A stretch of DNA of 64,000 bases from an uncultured Flavobacteriaceae bacterium (GTDB lineage: Bacteria; Bacteroidota; Bacteroidia; Flavobacteriales; Flavobacteriaceae): assembly GCA_913045325.1 (NCBI GenBank), contig CAJWPZ010000001.1, forward strand, positions 1-64,000, read 5' to 3'. The number at the start of each line of letters is the position of its first letter. Position 1 is the first letter of the stretch. The translations under genes were made by a program, and so were the position numbers. The notes under the pieces were generated by a model. That model made no database searches. It was given only the letters and a program-made list of their open reading frames with translations, and was not told the DNA's origin. This document shows, piece after piece, positions 28,695 to 38,819 of this stretch.

Positions 28695-31622
28695 TTATTT
28701 TATTTCTATTTCGTCTGTAAAAATCCAAGCTTTACCATCAAAGGGATGTCCTAGATGCCAAGGGGGTACATCTCCTAAATTTGTAGCCTTTAGCTTTACA
28801 AATTGTGCTTTTTGATTTGTTTTAAATACTACAGATTTTATAACCGCATCCTGGCTTGGTTTGGCTGCATCTATTTTTTGCACCCCAATAGAGGTGAAGT
28901 TTTTACCGTCTTTAGAAATCAAACATTCTACCTGTGTGGGGTAAAAAATCCAACTGCGCTGTTCTTGTAAAAAGTTTGTTTTAATTTCTGAAATATTTTG
29001 CACAGATCCTAAATTTACCTCAGCATCAAGATCCTTGTCACTGTATCCTTGCCAGGCGCCTGTTCTAAAATCTAAGGCTCCTTTAATACCATCAATCAAG
29101 GCGTTTTCTCCGCTTGCACTATACTCATTGGCATATTGAGTGTTTAATGTAATGCTCACATTTGGATCTATCTTAAAAAACTGTGTAGAAAGCACGCCGC
29201 TTTTTTTACCTTGTTTTTGGGCGTATGTTTTAATTAAAACAGATTCTGAAATAGCAATAGCAGCCTCATATTTAGTGAATTCTCCCTCATCTATGCTGTA
29301 ATAAATATCTGCATCTGTATCTGCTACTCCAAGGGTAATACTAGTGCTTTGTTTAAAACTCACGGTGCCAGAGGCAATAAAAGGAGTCAGTAAAATTTGA
29401 TGTTCTTGTATCTGGGTGCTAGGAATTTGGCTGTCTTTTGTACCCCAGGCACTTGGAGTATTTGTCATTTCAAACACCAAAGTACCGCCAGAGGTAATTT
29501 CTTGATGGTACAGATAACTTCTATCCAAAACCTTCCCATTTAATGTAGCAGACTTGATGTAGAAATTTTTAGCAGAAATACCATTGGCTTGCACCGTAAA
29601 TTGTTTTGAGTCTTCTAGGGTAATAGTTGCTTTTTCAAACAAGGGAGAACCTATAATGTATTGATTACTACCTGGTGTTACAGGATAAAATCCAAGAGAG
29701 CTAAAAACATACCATGCGCTCATTTGGCCGCAATCTTCATTACCACTAACCCCATCTGGAGCGTTTGCATACAAGGTTGTTAAAATCTCTCTAACGATGC
29801 GTTGGGTATCACTTGGTCGATTCACAAAATTGTACAAATATGCCATGTGGTGGCTAGGCTCATTACCATGAACATACTGCCCTATGAGTCCTGTAATATC
29901 TGGTTGTTTACGCCCAGAGGTTTCTTGTTTTGCACTAAACAAATTATCTAAGTGTTTTGCTAATCGGGCTTTGCCACCCATTAATTGCATCAAGCCAGAA
30001 ATATCTTGTGGCGCATACAAACTGTATTGCCATGCATTGGCCTCTGTGTAATTAAAGTTAACCTCATAAGGATCGAAAGGGCCAAACCAAGTGTTATTAA
30101 ACCTTCCCTGCATAAAACCTGTGCTTGGATTATACATGTTTTTATAATACTGTGCCCGCTCAGTAAATTGTTTAAACACTCCAGTATTTCCCATTTTATC
30201 TGCCATTTGAGCAATAGTCCAGTCATCGTATGCGTATTCAAGGGTTTTAGAAACACTCTCGCTTTCCATTTCAACAGGAACAAAACCAACATCTTTATAA
30301 GAAGCCAGCCCTAGCTTATCTTGCATAGCACTGTGCACCATAGCCTCTAAGGCTTTTTTACTGTCATACCCAGAAATTCCTTTAAGATACGCATCTGCAA
30401 TGACTGGTACTGCGTGATATCCTATCATACACCCTGTATAATTAGCGCTCAAATCCCAGATTGGCATGATACCTCCTTCGTCATATTTTGCTAAAAAGGT
30501 ATTTATAAAATCATTGGTGCGCTGCTGTTCTATAATAGTATACAAAGGATGAGCTGCCCGATAGGTATCCCAGAGAGAGAAAACGGTGTAGTAGTCAAAA
30601 TCCTTTGTTTGATGTATTTCTAAATCCATCCCTCTGTAACGACCATCTACATCTTGATATATATTAGGGGCAATCATGGTATGATAAAGGGCGGTATAAA
30701 AAGTAGCGAGGTTGTCTTTATTTGAGTCCTCAACAACAATTTTCTCTAACTGTTTTTCCCAAGATAGTGCGGCCTGTTTTTTAAGGGTTTCAAAAGTTTT
30801 AGAGCCAATTTCTACTTCTCTATTTTGCTTGGCACCTGCCTGATCTACCGCAGAAATACCAACAGAGATATACACTGGTTCATTGTTTGGGTTGATAAAC
30901 TCTAGAGCGCATTTCCTAGCCCCTGGCATTCCTTTTTTTGGGGGAGATTGCAGCATATCTTTAAAAGGATGAGACGTTTTTATGCTAAAAAACAAACGCT
31001 GATCTGTTGCCCATGCCTCAGAAAATCTAAACCCTTGAATTTCTGTGTCTGAAATAATTTCAATAGAGGCATCCAAGACCTTGTCACGATGTAATAAATC
31101 TAGCATTAGCACCTGATTCTCTGAGCTTGGATAGGTGTAAAAATGCATTGCCGCTCTAGTTGTTGTAGTTAACTCAACATCAATATTAGTGTCGTCTAAA
31201 TGCACCTTATAATACCCAGGAGAAGCTTCTTCTTTTTGGTGAGAAAAGGAAGACCCGTATCCTTTTTGGCCATTGGCACCATTATTGAAATTAATTGCAT
31301 TAGTTGGCATTAATAAAACATCTCCGTAGTCACTAACCCCTGTACCGCTAAGGTGGGTATGGCTAAAACCGTATATATAATTATCACTGTAATGATAGCC
31401 ACTACAGCCGTCCCAACCGTCAAGGCGGGTGTCTGGACTTAGTTGAACCATCCCAAAAGCCATAGTTGCTCCCGGGTAGGTGTGCCCGTGACCACCGGTG
31501 CCTATAAAGGGATTCACATAACTAGTTAAGGGTATATTGTTTGTAGAGGCAGGATTGATCTTTGTACGAGAACAACTCACCAGTACAAATGTCACAAACA
31601 GTGCAAAAAAAATGTTCTTCAT
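28695..31622 (-). CDS. GH92 family glycoside hydrolase (alpha-mannosidase-like), lipoprotein
   Basis: YVNPFIGTGGHGHTYPGATMAFGMVQLSPDTR; GNEDCGQMSAWYVFSSLGFYPVTPGSNQYIIGSP; chitobiase C-term-like and discoidin-like tail. Confidence 0.95.
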   Translation of the reverse strand: MKNIFFALFVTFVLVSCSRTKINPASTNNIPLTSYVNPFIGTGGHGHTYPGATMAFGMVQLSPDTRLDGWDGCSGYHYSDNYIYGFSHTHLSGTGVSDYGDVLLMPTNAINFNNGANGQKGYGSSFSHQKEEASPGYYKVHLDDTNIDVELTTTTRAAMHFYTYPSSENQVLMLDLLHRDKVLDASIEIISDTEIQGFRFSEAWATDQRLFFSIKTSHPFKDMLQSPPKKGMPGARKCALEFINPNNEPVYISVGISAVDQAGAKQNREVEIGSKTFETLKKQAALSWEKQLEKIVVEDSNKDNLATFYTALYHTMIAPNIYQDVDGRYRGMDLEIHQTKDFDYYTVFSLWDTYRAAHPLYTIIEQQRTNDFINTFLAKYDEGGIMPIWDLSANYTGCMIGYHAVPVIADAYLKGISGYDSKKALEAMVHSAMQDKLGLASYKDVGFVPVEMESESVSKTLEYAYDDWTIAQMADKMGNTGVFKQFTERAQYYKNMYNPSTGFMQGRFNNTWFGPFDPYEVNFNYTEANAWQYSLYAPQDISGLMQLMGGKARLAKHLDNLFSAKQETSGRKQPDITGLIGQYVHGNEPSHHMAYLYNFVNRPSDTQRIVREILTTLYANAPDGVSGNEDCGQMSAWYVFSSLGFYPVTPGSNQYIIGSPLFEKATITLEDSKQFTVQANGISAKNFYIKSATLNGKVLDRSYLYHQEITSGGTLVFEMTNTPSAWGTKDSQIPSTQIQEHQILLTPFIASGTVSFKQSTSITLGVADTDADIYYSIDEGEFTKYEAAIAISESVLIKTYAQKQGKKSGVLSTQFFKIDPNVSITLNTQYANEYSASGENALIDGIKGALDFRTGAWQGYSDKDLDAEVNLGSVQNISEIKTNFLQEQRSWIFYPTQVECLISKDGKNFTSIGVQKIDAAKPSQDAVIKSVVFKTNQKAQFVKLKATNLGDVPPWHLGHPFDGKAWIFTDEIEIK

Positions 31623-31733
31623 AGACCTTTTTTAAAGATCAAAAGATACAACAATCATTATAATTTTTAAGACCATATTCACACAAGAGCAAAAAAAATG
31701 TAATTATCTTTAACCTCAAAGAAAACCCTCATT

Positions 31734-32957
31734 ATGCTCCGTTGGATTATTCCTATTGTTTTGTACATACTTATAGATATTTATGCGTTTCAAGCCATAA
31801 AGACCATAAGTAAAAACCAATTTATACATGGGGTTTATGTATTGAGCTCTTTGGTTATTTTAGTTCTTTTTATGTATGCTATCACCTCCCCTGAAGCTAG
31901 AACAAATCCAAAAATGATGTACTTCTTTGGGGTTTTCTTAGCTTTATTTGCGCCCAAACTCATCCTGGTTATTGCCATGTTTGGTGAAGATGTTATTAGG
32001 TTATTTGTGGGTGTGTTCTATAAAATTTCTGGAGGTAGTGAGACTTCTTTTATGCCCTCACGCCGTAAATTTGTAAGCACCCTAGCCCTTGGCATAGCAG
32101 CCATCCCTTTTGCAGGACTTTTATATGGTATGATTAAAGGAAAATACAACTATAAAGTATTGCAATACACCCTAGAGTTTGATGATTTACCTAGCAGTTT
32201 TGACGGCTATACCCTCACGCAAATTAGTGATATACATAGCGGGAGTTTTGATAATCCTGAAAAAGTAAAATATGCTGTGGATTTGGTAAACAAACAACAA
32301 AGCGATCTTATTTTATTTACCGGTGATCTGGTAAATAATGTTGCCCAGGAAATGGATATCTGGAAAGACACCTTTGCCACATTAAAAGCAAAAGATGGCG
32401 TGTTTTCTGTGCTTGGAAATCATGACTATGGAGATTATGTATCCTGGGAAACTCCAGAAAAAAAACAAGAGAATTTAAAGGAGCTAATCGCTCTTCAAAA
32501 AGACATGGGCTGGGATGTACTATTAAATGAAAGTAGAACTATTAAAAGAGAGCAACAGAGCATTAAACTTGTGGGGGTAGAAAACTGGGGAGAAGGAGGA
32601 TTTAAAAAAGCGGGTGATTTAGATAAGGCATGCCAGGATGTAAGTGTCCAAGATTTCACCATACTGATGAGTCATGACCCATCTCACTGGCAATCTAGGG
32701 TAAAACAGCATCCAAAAAATATACATCTAACCCTTAGTGGCCACACCCATGGTATGCAATTTGGAATTGAAATACCAGGATGGTTTAAATGGAGTCCTGT
32801 AAAGTATCGATATCAAAACTGGGCAGGAATATATAAAGAGTTTGGACGTTACATAAATGTGAATCGTGGCTTTGGGTATTTAGGCTACCCAGGACGTGTT
32901 GGAATTTGGCCTGAGGTTACGGTAATCACCCTTAAAAAGAAGCCCAAAAGCGCGTAA
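31734..32957 (+). CDS. Membrane metallophosphoesterase
   Basis: LTQISDIHSGSF; FTGDLVNN; LGNHDYGDY; LSGHTHGMQ. Confidence 0.92.
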   Translation: MLRWIIPIVLYILIDIYAFQAIKTISKNQFIHGVYVLSSLVILVLFMYAITSPEARTNPKMMYFFGVFLALFAPKLILVIAMFGEDVIRLFVGVFYKISGGSETSFMPSRRKFVSTLALGIAAIPFAGLLYGMIKGKYNYKVLQYTLEFDDLPSSFDGYTLTQISDIHSGSFDNPEKVKYAVDLVNKQQSDLILFTGDLVNNVAQEMDIWKDTFATLKAKDGVFSVLGNHDYGDYVSWETPEKKQENLKELIALQKDMGWDVLLNESRTIKREQQSIKLVGVENWGEGGFKKAGDLDKACQDVSVQDFTILMSHDPSHWQSRVKQHPKNIHLTLSGHTHGMQFGIEIPGWFKWSPVKYRYQNWAGIYKEFGRYINVNRGFGYLGYPGRVGIWPEVTVITLKKKPKSA

Positions 32958-33020
32958 TCATTGTTGTTTGGGTATAAATGTTATATTTGTATCATAATTA
33001 GTCCCAAAAAGAGAAACCTC

Positions 33021-33317
33021 ATGTCAAAATTTGGAGAAATTATTGAAACCAACATTCCTGTCTTACTTGACTTTTATACAGAGTGGGATGATGCTTGTAA
33101 AACGATGCATCCTGTACTAAGAGATGTAGCGGCAGCACTTGGTGATAAAGCCCGAGTGATTAAAATCGATGTAGAAAAAAACAGTGAACTTGCAGAAGCA
33201 CTTCGCGTAAAAGGCTTGCCAACTCTTATGATTTATAAGCAAGGTGAGATGAAATGGAGACAAAGTGGAGAGCAAGACGCAAATACCCTAATAGGTTTAA
33301 TACAAGAATACGTATAA
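33021..33317 (+). CDS. Thioredoxin-like protein lacking the N-terminal catalytic Cys (WDDAC)
   Basis: MSKFGEIIETNIPVLLDFYTEWDDACKTMHPVL...VKGLPTLMIYKQGE. Confidence 0.88.
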   Translation: MSKFGEIIETNIPVLLDFYTEWDDACKTMHPVLRDVAAALGDKARVIKIDVEKNSELAEALRVKGLPTLMIYKQGEMKWRQSGEQDANTLIGLIQEYV

Positions 33318-33354
33318 CCCTCACCGGCAGTTACATTTTAAATTTATTGTAGTG

Positions 33355-33990
33355 TTATTTTAACACGGCGAGGGCCTTGCATTGCCATCCTTTTTGGGTG
33401 CAGTGCTCCAATACTTTTGGTAACGCGTATTGAAGGTTTTTAAATGCCTTTAAACTATCGTGAAACACAACAATACTTCCAGGCTTTATATGTTTTAATA
33501 CATTTTTCAAACACTGCTCTCCAGAGATTTGCTGGTCATAATCTTTACTTAAAACACTCCACATTACTATGGTGTAGCCCCCAGCGTGTAACACCTTGGC
33601 CTGTTTGGGAGTGATCCTGCCATAAGGAGGTCTAAAAAATGGCACAAAGCCAGGGAGGCGACCCTGCAAAACTGCTGCACATTTTTCAATATCTAGTATA
33701 TAATTTTTAAAAGATGTTTTCCAACCATTGCAATGACTAAAAGTATGATTGCCAATACCGTGATCTGCAGCAACTACTTTGCTGAATATATCGGGATGTT
33801 TAGCAACATTGTCTCCAATACAAAAAAAAGTAGCTTTGGCATGGTGGGCAGCTAATTGGTCTAACACCCATGGAGTTACCCCTGGAATGGGACCATCATC
33901 AAAGGTGAGGTAAATCCCATTTTTGGCCTTAGGGTATTCCCAAATTTGTTTCGGGAATAACCGAGTCACAAATTTGGGTGTTTGTATCAT
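33355..33990 (-). CDS. Polysaccharide deacetylase family protein
   Basis: YLTFDDGPIPGVTPWVL; IGNHTFSH; FFRPPYG. Confidence 0.93.
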   Translation of the reverse strand: MIQTPKFVTRLFPKQIWEYPKAKNGIYLTFDDGPIPGVTPWVLDQLAAHHAKATFFCIGDNVAKHPDIFSKVVAADHGIGNHTFSHCNGWKTSFKNYILDIEKCAAVLQGRLPGFVPFFRPPYGRITPKQAKVLHAGGYTIVMWSVLSKDYDQQISGEQCLKNVLKHIKPGSIVVFHDSLKAFKNLQYALPKVLEHCTQKGWQCKALAVLK

Positions 33991-34014
33991 GTGTTAGGTT
34001 TTCAGAAAATACAA

Positions 34015-37000
34015 TTAGTTATCTTGGCTTTGTAATAATTCTTGTAATGAAGCCTCTGCGGGTATCTCTGTTTCTGACCCTAAGGCAGATTGATCTTCTA
34101 ATTCTATACCCTCATCTGGGTTATAGAGGTAGGGAAACAGCTTTATGTAGTCATTAAATTTAACAACCTGTGTAAGGGCATACTGCTTTGTGTCTTCGGC
34201 CAATAAAACAGTGACAACAGCTCGGTAGCGTTCCATATCTGTATATATCTCTCTGCGCATATCAATCTGCTCATTGGTCTTAAAACTACTGAAATAGAGT
34301 AGTTTTTCTTGATACACAACCGCTAACTGCTCGTATATTTCACGGGCTTTTTCTGGCTGGTTCACTCGGTAGTACATTTGCATGTAAGGCTCAAGTAAAG
34401 AATAGAAGGCAAAGATATCAACCGGCATTTTCTCCATGGCCAAATCTAGTATCTCACGGGCCTTGTCTAATTTATTCTCTTTTAATAGCGCCTCTGCAAT
34501 ACGGGCTAAGTTACTTCTATAGGTTAAGCCATTTCTGCGGGTTTCTATATCGTGATAAATAGCTGGATCTCCACTATTACCCCAGTCCCAATTTTTGACA
34601 ATATCATACGATTTATCTGCATCTACACGCCCCATATCAAAAGGATTGTCTTTATCTACTGGCGTTTTTATGGGTACTAATTTGTATACCACTCCATCCA
34701 TTTGCAAGTAATCTTTCATCCAAAGATAATCGTCATCTCCAAAGCTACCGCCGCTAAAATAAATAGGGCGCTCCCAATTGTTATTGGCAATAATATCCAG
34801 CATTAAGAGCCTGTTTTTGTATATAACTTCGTCTTTTATCGTAACGTCTATGTATGGCACAATCTTGGCCTGATCCTTTAAAGAAACAACACCACTTTTA
34901 AGAACAGCCTCTTTGTTTACAGGAAGTCTAAAACTTTTTGTTGGAAAGGTATTAACAACCTGGCCGCTACTTGGTATTTGATACATGGTTCTAGGATCGT
35001 CAGAGGCTACCCAATCCATCCAAACATTTATATCTATACTATCTGTGCCAATTTCATTGAAAATAATATAATCTCTGGAGCCGTATTTATAATCATTGTG
35101 AGTGAGTTGAGAGGGGATTGGTTCGCTGTCAAAGGCCTTCTTTTTCATGTCATCTATATACCAATCTGTAGCAAACAAAGCAGTGTTTACAACACGCACA
35201 TCACGCCTATAGCCCTCAATATTTTGAAGGTACCAAAGTGCAAAAGTGTCATTGTCTCCAATGGTGAAAATAATACCATTTTGGGCTATACTATCCAAAT
35301 ACATGCGGGCCATAGATTGGGCCGTATAGCGGTTTGAACGGTCATGATCATCCCAGTTTTGAGAAACAAGTAACATTGGAGCCCCTAGCATAGTTGCGCT
35401 CAAGACAATAGGTAGTGCTAGCTTAGGGTTTATATATTCTTTTAAAATTTCATACAGCGCATACACTCCATAGCTAATCCATATGGCAAAAACATAAAAA
35501 CTACCCACAAGGGCATAATCTCGCTCTCTAGGCTCGAAGGGTCTCTCGTTAAGATATACCTTTAAGGCCAGGCCTGTAAAAAGGAAAAACACCAAAAGTA
35601 CCCAAAAGGTTTTCTTGTCATACTTGGCCAAAAATAGAATACCTAAAAGCCCTATGAGTAGTGGTATGAAATAATAGGTGTTTCTTGCTTTATTCTCTAG
35701 GGCGTCGGTAGGGATATTATTTTGAGGACCTATTAGCAGTTGATCCACAAATGGAATACCACTAATCCAGTTACCGTGCAGCTTATCATACCTGCCTTGA
35801 ATATCATCTTGACGGCCTGCAAAATTCCACATAAAATAACGCCAGTACATATAACCAAACTGATACTCAAACATAAAGCGCATGTTGGTTAAAAACCCAG
35901 GTTTTTCTATGTCAAGATAGTCTCCAAAATTCTTTAAAAATTTGTCATAATCTTCACTATCTACTAGGCCTTTGTCATAGGCCTCCCTAAATTTTGCTAC
36001 CTCATCTAAAAGCAATTGCTCTGAGAGGTATTCTCTTTTAATTTCAAAATCTACAGCGCCCGTAATCTCCATGTAATTGGCGTTATGCTCCAGACTCCAC
36101 ATTCTTGGTAAGAATGCTTTTTGACTGTCATCAAAATTTTGTTTGGCATTATTAATGTCATTTACAATGACATATTTTTTTGCCCTAAGATCCTTTTCAT
36201 ACTTGGGCTTATCATCCAAAAATGGATTATCCTCATCAAGCCCTACATAAGCCTCTGTAAAGAGTGGGCCATAAAACAGGTGTGTTTCTGGATATTGCTC
36301 ACGGTTGTAATAGGCTAATAACTCCCTAGCGTTGTTTGGATTGTTTTCATTAATAACCGTTCCTGCATTGGCCCTTATTGGTAACATAAGCCAACTAGAA
36401 AAACCAATAAATATAAACAGTACACAAAGCAGAAGTGTGTTAAGTTTTACAAAACTTTTACTTCTGGTGTAGCGCAAACCAAAATAAAATACCGCCAAAA
36501 ACAGAAGTCCTGCAATGATGGTTCCAGAATTAAATGGCATGTTTATTTGGTTGACAAAGAATATTTCGGCAGCACTAAAAAAGCGCAAAGTCATGGGCAA
36601 TAATAGTTTGAAAATAAACAGTAGTATGGCAACGGTAGCCACATTGGCAATCAAGAAATTTTTGACTGTAACTTTTTTATAGTTTTTAAAGAAATATAAA
36701 AACCCGATCGCGGGAATAGTTAAAAGTCCCATAAAGTGAACTCCAAAAGAAAGCCCTATAACAAAGGCAATTAACACCACCCATTTATCTCCTCTAGGGC
36801 TAAACATTTCACCCTCCCAGCGAAGGCCTGCATAAAAAAGCACAGACATAATAAAAGCCGCCATTGCATACACCTCTGCCTCTACAGCACTGAACCAAAA
36901 ACTATCTGTAAATGCAAAAGTTAGCGAGCCAACTACCGCGCTACCTAAAATAGCTATTTGGTTATTCTTAGTAAAGGTGTCATTGTTTTTAACCAAATTG

Positions 37001-37311
37001 GAAAGTAAAATAGTGACAGACCAAAACATAAATAAAATGGTAAAAGCGCTTGCAAAGACAGACATTAAATTAATGGTTAGCGCAATATTAGTAGCCTCAA
37101 GGGCAAAAATAGAGAAGAAGGCTCCCATTAATTGATACAAAGGTGCTCCTGGAGGATGCCCCACTTCAAGGTTACTTGCGGTGGTAATATACTCTCCAGC
37201 ATCCCAGAAACTAGCAGTAGGCTCAACGGTGCTCCAGTAGGTCACTAGGGCTATTGAAAAGACAAACCAGCCTAGAATAATATTCCATTTTTTGAATGTA
37301 AAAGACCCCAT
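34015..37311 (-). CDS. DUF2723 domain-containing multi-pass membrane protein (PMT-like)
   Basis: VTYWSTVEPTASFWDAGEYITTASNLEVGHPPGAPLYQLMGAFF; many TM segments; C-term repeat-like helices. Confidence 0.9.
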   Translation of the reverse strand: MGSFTFKKWNIILGWFVFSIALVTYWSTVEPTASFWDAGEYITTASNLEVGHPPGAPLYQLMGAFFSIFALEATNIALTINLMSVFASAFTILFMFWSVTILLSNLVKNNDTFTKNNQIAILGSAVVGSLTFAFTDSFWFSAVEAEVYAMAAFIMSVLFYAGLRWEGEMFSPRGDKWVVLIAFVIGLSFGVHFMGLLTIPAIGFLYFFKNYKKVTVKNFLIANVATVAILLFIFKLLLPMTLRFFSAAEIFFVNQINMPFNSGTIIAGLLFLAVFYFGLRYTRSKSFVKLNTLLLCVLFIFIGFSSWLMLPIRANAGTVINENNPNNARELLAYYNREQYPETHLFYGPLFTEAYVGLDEDNPFLDDKPKYEKDLRAKKYVIVNDINNAKQNFDDSQKAFLPRMWSLEHNANYMEITGAVDFEIKREYLSEQLLLDEVAKFREAYDKGLVDSEDYDKFLKNFGDYLDIEKPGFLTNMRFMFEYQFGYMYWRYFMWNFAGRQDDIQGRYDKLHGNWISGIPFVDQLLIGPQNNIPTDALENKARNTYYFIPLLIGLLGILFLAKYDKKTFWVLLVFFLFTGLALKVYLNERPFEPRERDYALVGSFYVFAIWISYGVYALYEILKEYINPKLALPIVLSATMLGAPMLLVSQNWDDHDRSNRYTAQSMARMYLDSIAQNGIIFTIGDNDTFALWYLQNIEGYRRDVRVVNTALFATDWYIDDMKKKAFDSEPIPSQLTHNDYKYGSRDYIIFNEIGTDSIDINVWMDWVASDDPRTMYQIPSSGQVVNTFPTKSFRLPVNKEAVLKSGVVSLKDQAKIVPYIDVTIKDEVIYKNRLLMLDIIANNNWERPIYFSGGSFGDDDYLWMKDYLQMDGVVYKLVPIKTPVDKDNPFDMGRVDADKSYDIVKNWDWGNSGDPAIYHDIETRRNGLTYRSNLARIAEALLKENKLDKAREILDLAMEKMPVDIFAFYSLLEPYMQMYYRVNQPEKAREIYEQLAVVYQEKLLYFSSFKTNEQIDMRREIYTDMERYRAVVTVLLAEDTKQYALTQVVKFNDYIKLFPYLYNPDEGIELEDQSALGSETEIPAEASLQELLQSQDN

Positions 37312-37458
37312 ACAATAATACTTTTTTGGTTGTAGCGAATGTACTACTATTTCTAGTTTTTTTTAAACACTAATAGTAGATTATCATAGTTAACGTAAGA
37401 CCTTACAGACTTATTTTATAACTGAAATATTACAAGAATATTTTTTTGTAAAAATTGC

Positions 37459-37488
37459 TTGTAGGGTATACAATTTGTTTTAAATTTG
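37459..37488 (+). promoter_or_regulatory. Predicted Bacteroidetes promoter TTG-N19-TAAATTTG upstream of tRNA-Gln
   Basis: TTG at 37459-37461 and TAAATTTG at 37481-37488. Confidence 0.6.
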
Positions 37489-37550
37489 CATCCTCTAAAG
37501 CATCAATGAATTTTAATGTTTTATAAGACGAAGGTCTATACTCTTGGTAA

Positions 37551-37621
37551 TGTCCCATGGTGTAATGGTAACACTCCGGTTTTTGGTATCGTCATTCTAG
37601 GTTCGAGTCCTAGTGGGACAA
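37551..37621 (+). tRNA. tRNA-Gln (anticodon UUG)
   Basis: TGTCCCATGGTGTAATGGTAACACTCCGGTTTTTGGTATCGTCATTCTAGGTTCGAGTCCTAGTGGGACAA; 7-bp acceptor stem. Confidence 0.93.
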
Positions 37622-37626
37622 CACAA

Positions 37627-37663
37627 TAAAAAGCTTCTAGTTAATAACTAGAGGCTTTTTTGT
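37627..37663 (+). terminator. Terminator after tRNA-Gln
   Basis: aaaaagcttctagtt-aat-aactagaggctttttt. Confidence 0.8.
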
Positions 37664-37856
37664 TTTAACCCTGTGACTAAGCATTATTTAATTAATTTTA
37701 TAAGGATGTGAGATTTTCTGCACCCTATGTCGTCTAAATAATTAAGAAACCCTTACACTATAATAACTGGGGAGTTTTAATGTTAATCTTATGCAAAACA
37801 AGTAGGTAGTATGTAGGCTATTGTTAAGTTTGTGTAAACCAATCAATTATATAATT

Positions 37857-38780
37857 ATGTTTTCATTTTCTAATAAAGTTGTTTTGATACTCTTTACCCT
37901 TTTATTTGCCACCAACATAAAGGCACAAGACTTCCAAGGCCAGGCTTATTATTTCTCTAAAACCACCATGGACATGAGCCGTTGGGATAGGGGCGGAAAA
38001 ATGAGTGAAGCACAAAAAAAGCAAATGGAAGCCAGAATGAAACCATGGCTGGAGAAAACATATATACTTACTTTTAATAAGCAAGAGTCTATTTTTAAAG
38101 AAGACGAAAAACTAGAAGGAGGCCCAGGAGGAAGAGCTCCAAGCATGTGGGGAAGTAGTTTCTCTGCAGGGCTGCAATACAAAAACATTAAAGAAAAAGT
38201 GTTTCTGCAAGATCAAGAGTTTTTCGGAAAACAGTTTTTAATCACAGAACAGATGACTCCCTTTAACTGGAAAATGGGATCAGAAACAAAAAAAATTGGA
38301 CAGTATGTATGTTATAAGGCCACAACAATGCGTCCATCCTCTGAGTTAAATTTTACATCTACAAACAGACGCGATAGAGATAAGAAAAAAGAGCAAATCA
38401 AAAAAGACTCCATTAAAGAAGCTAGTGAAGCACCCGCTGCAGCAGTGGCAGTTGCTGTAGCAGTAGTTGAAAAAGAGGTAGAAGAAGTAAAAGAGAAGAT
38501 GGTTGAAGTTGTTGCATGGTACTCTCCTATGATTCCTGTAAGTCAAGGCCCTACAGAATATTGGGGTTTACCGGGATTAATCTTAGAGCTTAGCGCTGGA
38601 AACACAACCATGCTTTGTAGTAAAATTGTAATGAATCCTGAAGAGAAAATCACCATCAAACGCCCTACAAAAGGAGATGTAGTTACCAAAAAACAGTACA
38701 ATGAAATCATTACTGGAAAAATGCAGGAAATGAGAGATAATAGAGGTCGTGGAAGCGGAGGAAGATCAAGAGGACTTTAA
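37857..38780 (+). CDS. GLPGLI family protein
   Basis: EYWGLPGLILELSAG; signal peptide MFSFSNKVVLILFTLLFATNIKAQ. Confidence 0.92.
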   Translation: MFSFSNKVVLILFTLLFATNIKAQDFQGQAYYFSKTTMDMSRWDRGGKMSEAQKKQMEARMKPWLEKTYILTFNKQESIFKEDEKLEGGPGGRAPSMWGSSFSAGLQYKNIKEKVFLQDQEFFGKQFLITEQMTPFNWKMGSETKKIGQYVCYKATTMRPSSELNFTSTNRRDRDKKKEQIKKDSIKEASEAPAAAVAVAVAVVEKEVEEVKEKMVEVVAWYSPMIPVSQGPTEYWGLPGLILELSAGNTTMLCSKIVMNPEEKITIKRPTKGDVVTKKQYNEIITGKMQEMRDNRGRGSGGRSRGL

Positions 38781-38819
38781 GAATAATAATACCACACACT
38801 AAATTTTTTGTCACATCGT

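Noticed and set aside
38401-38500. GCAGTAGC-rich stretch considered as a tandem repeat or CRISPR-like array
   Set aside because: Simple low-complexity codons for Ala/Val inside a CDS; no spacer-repeat structure.
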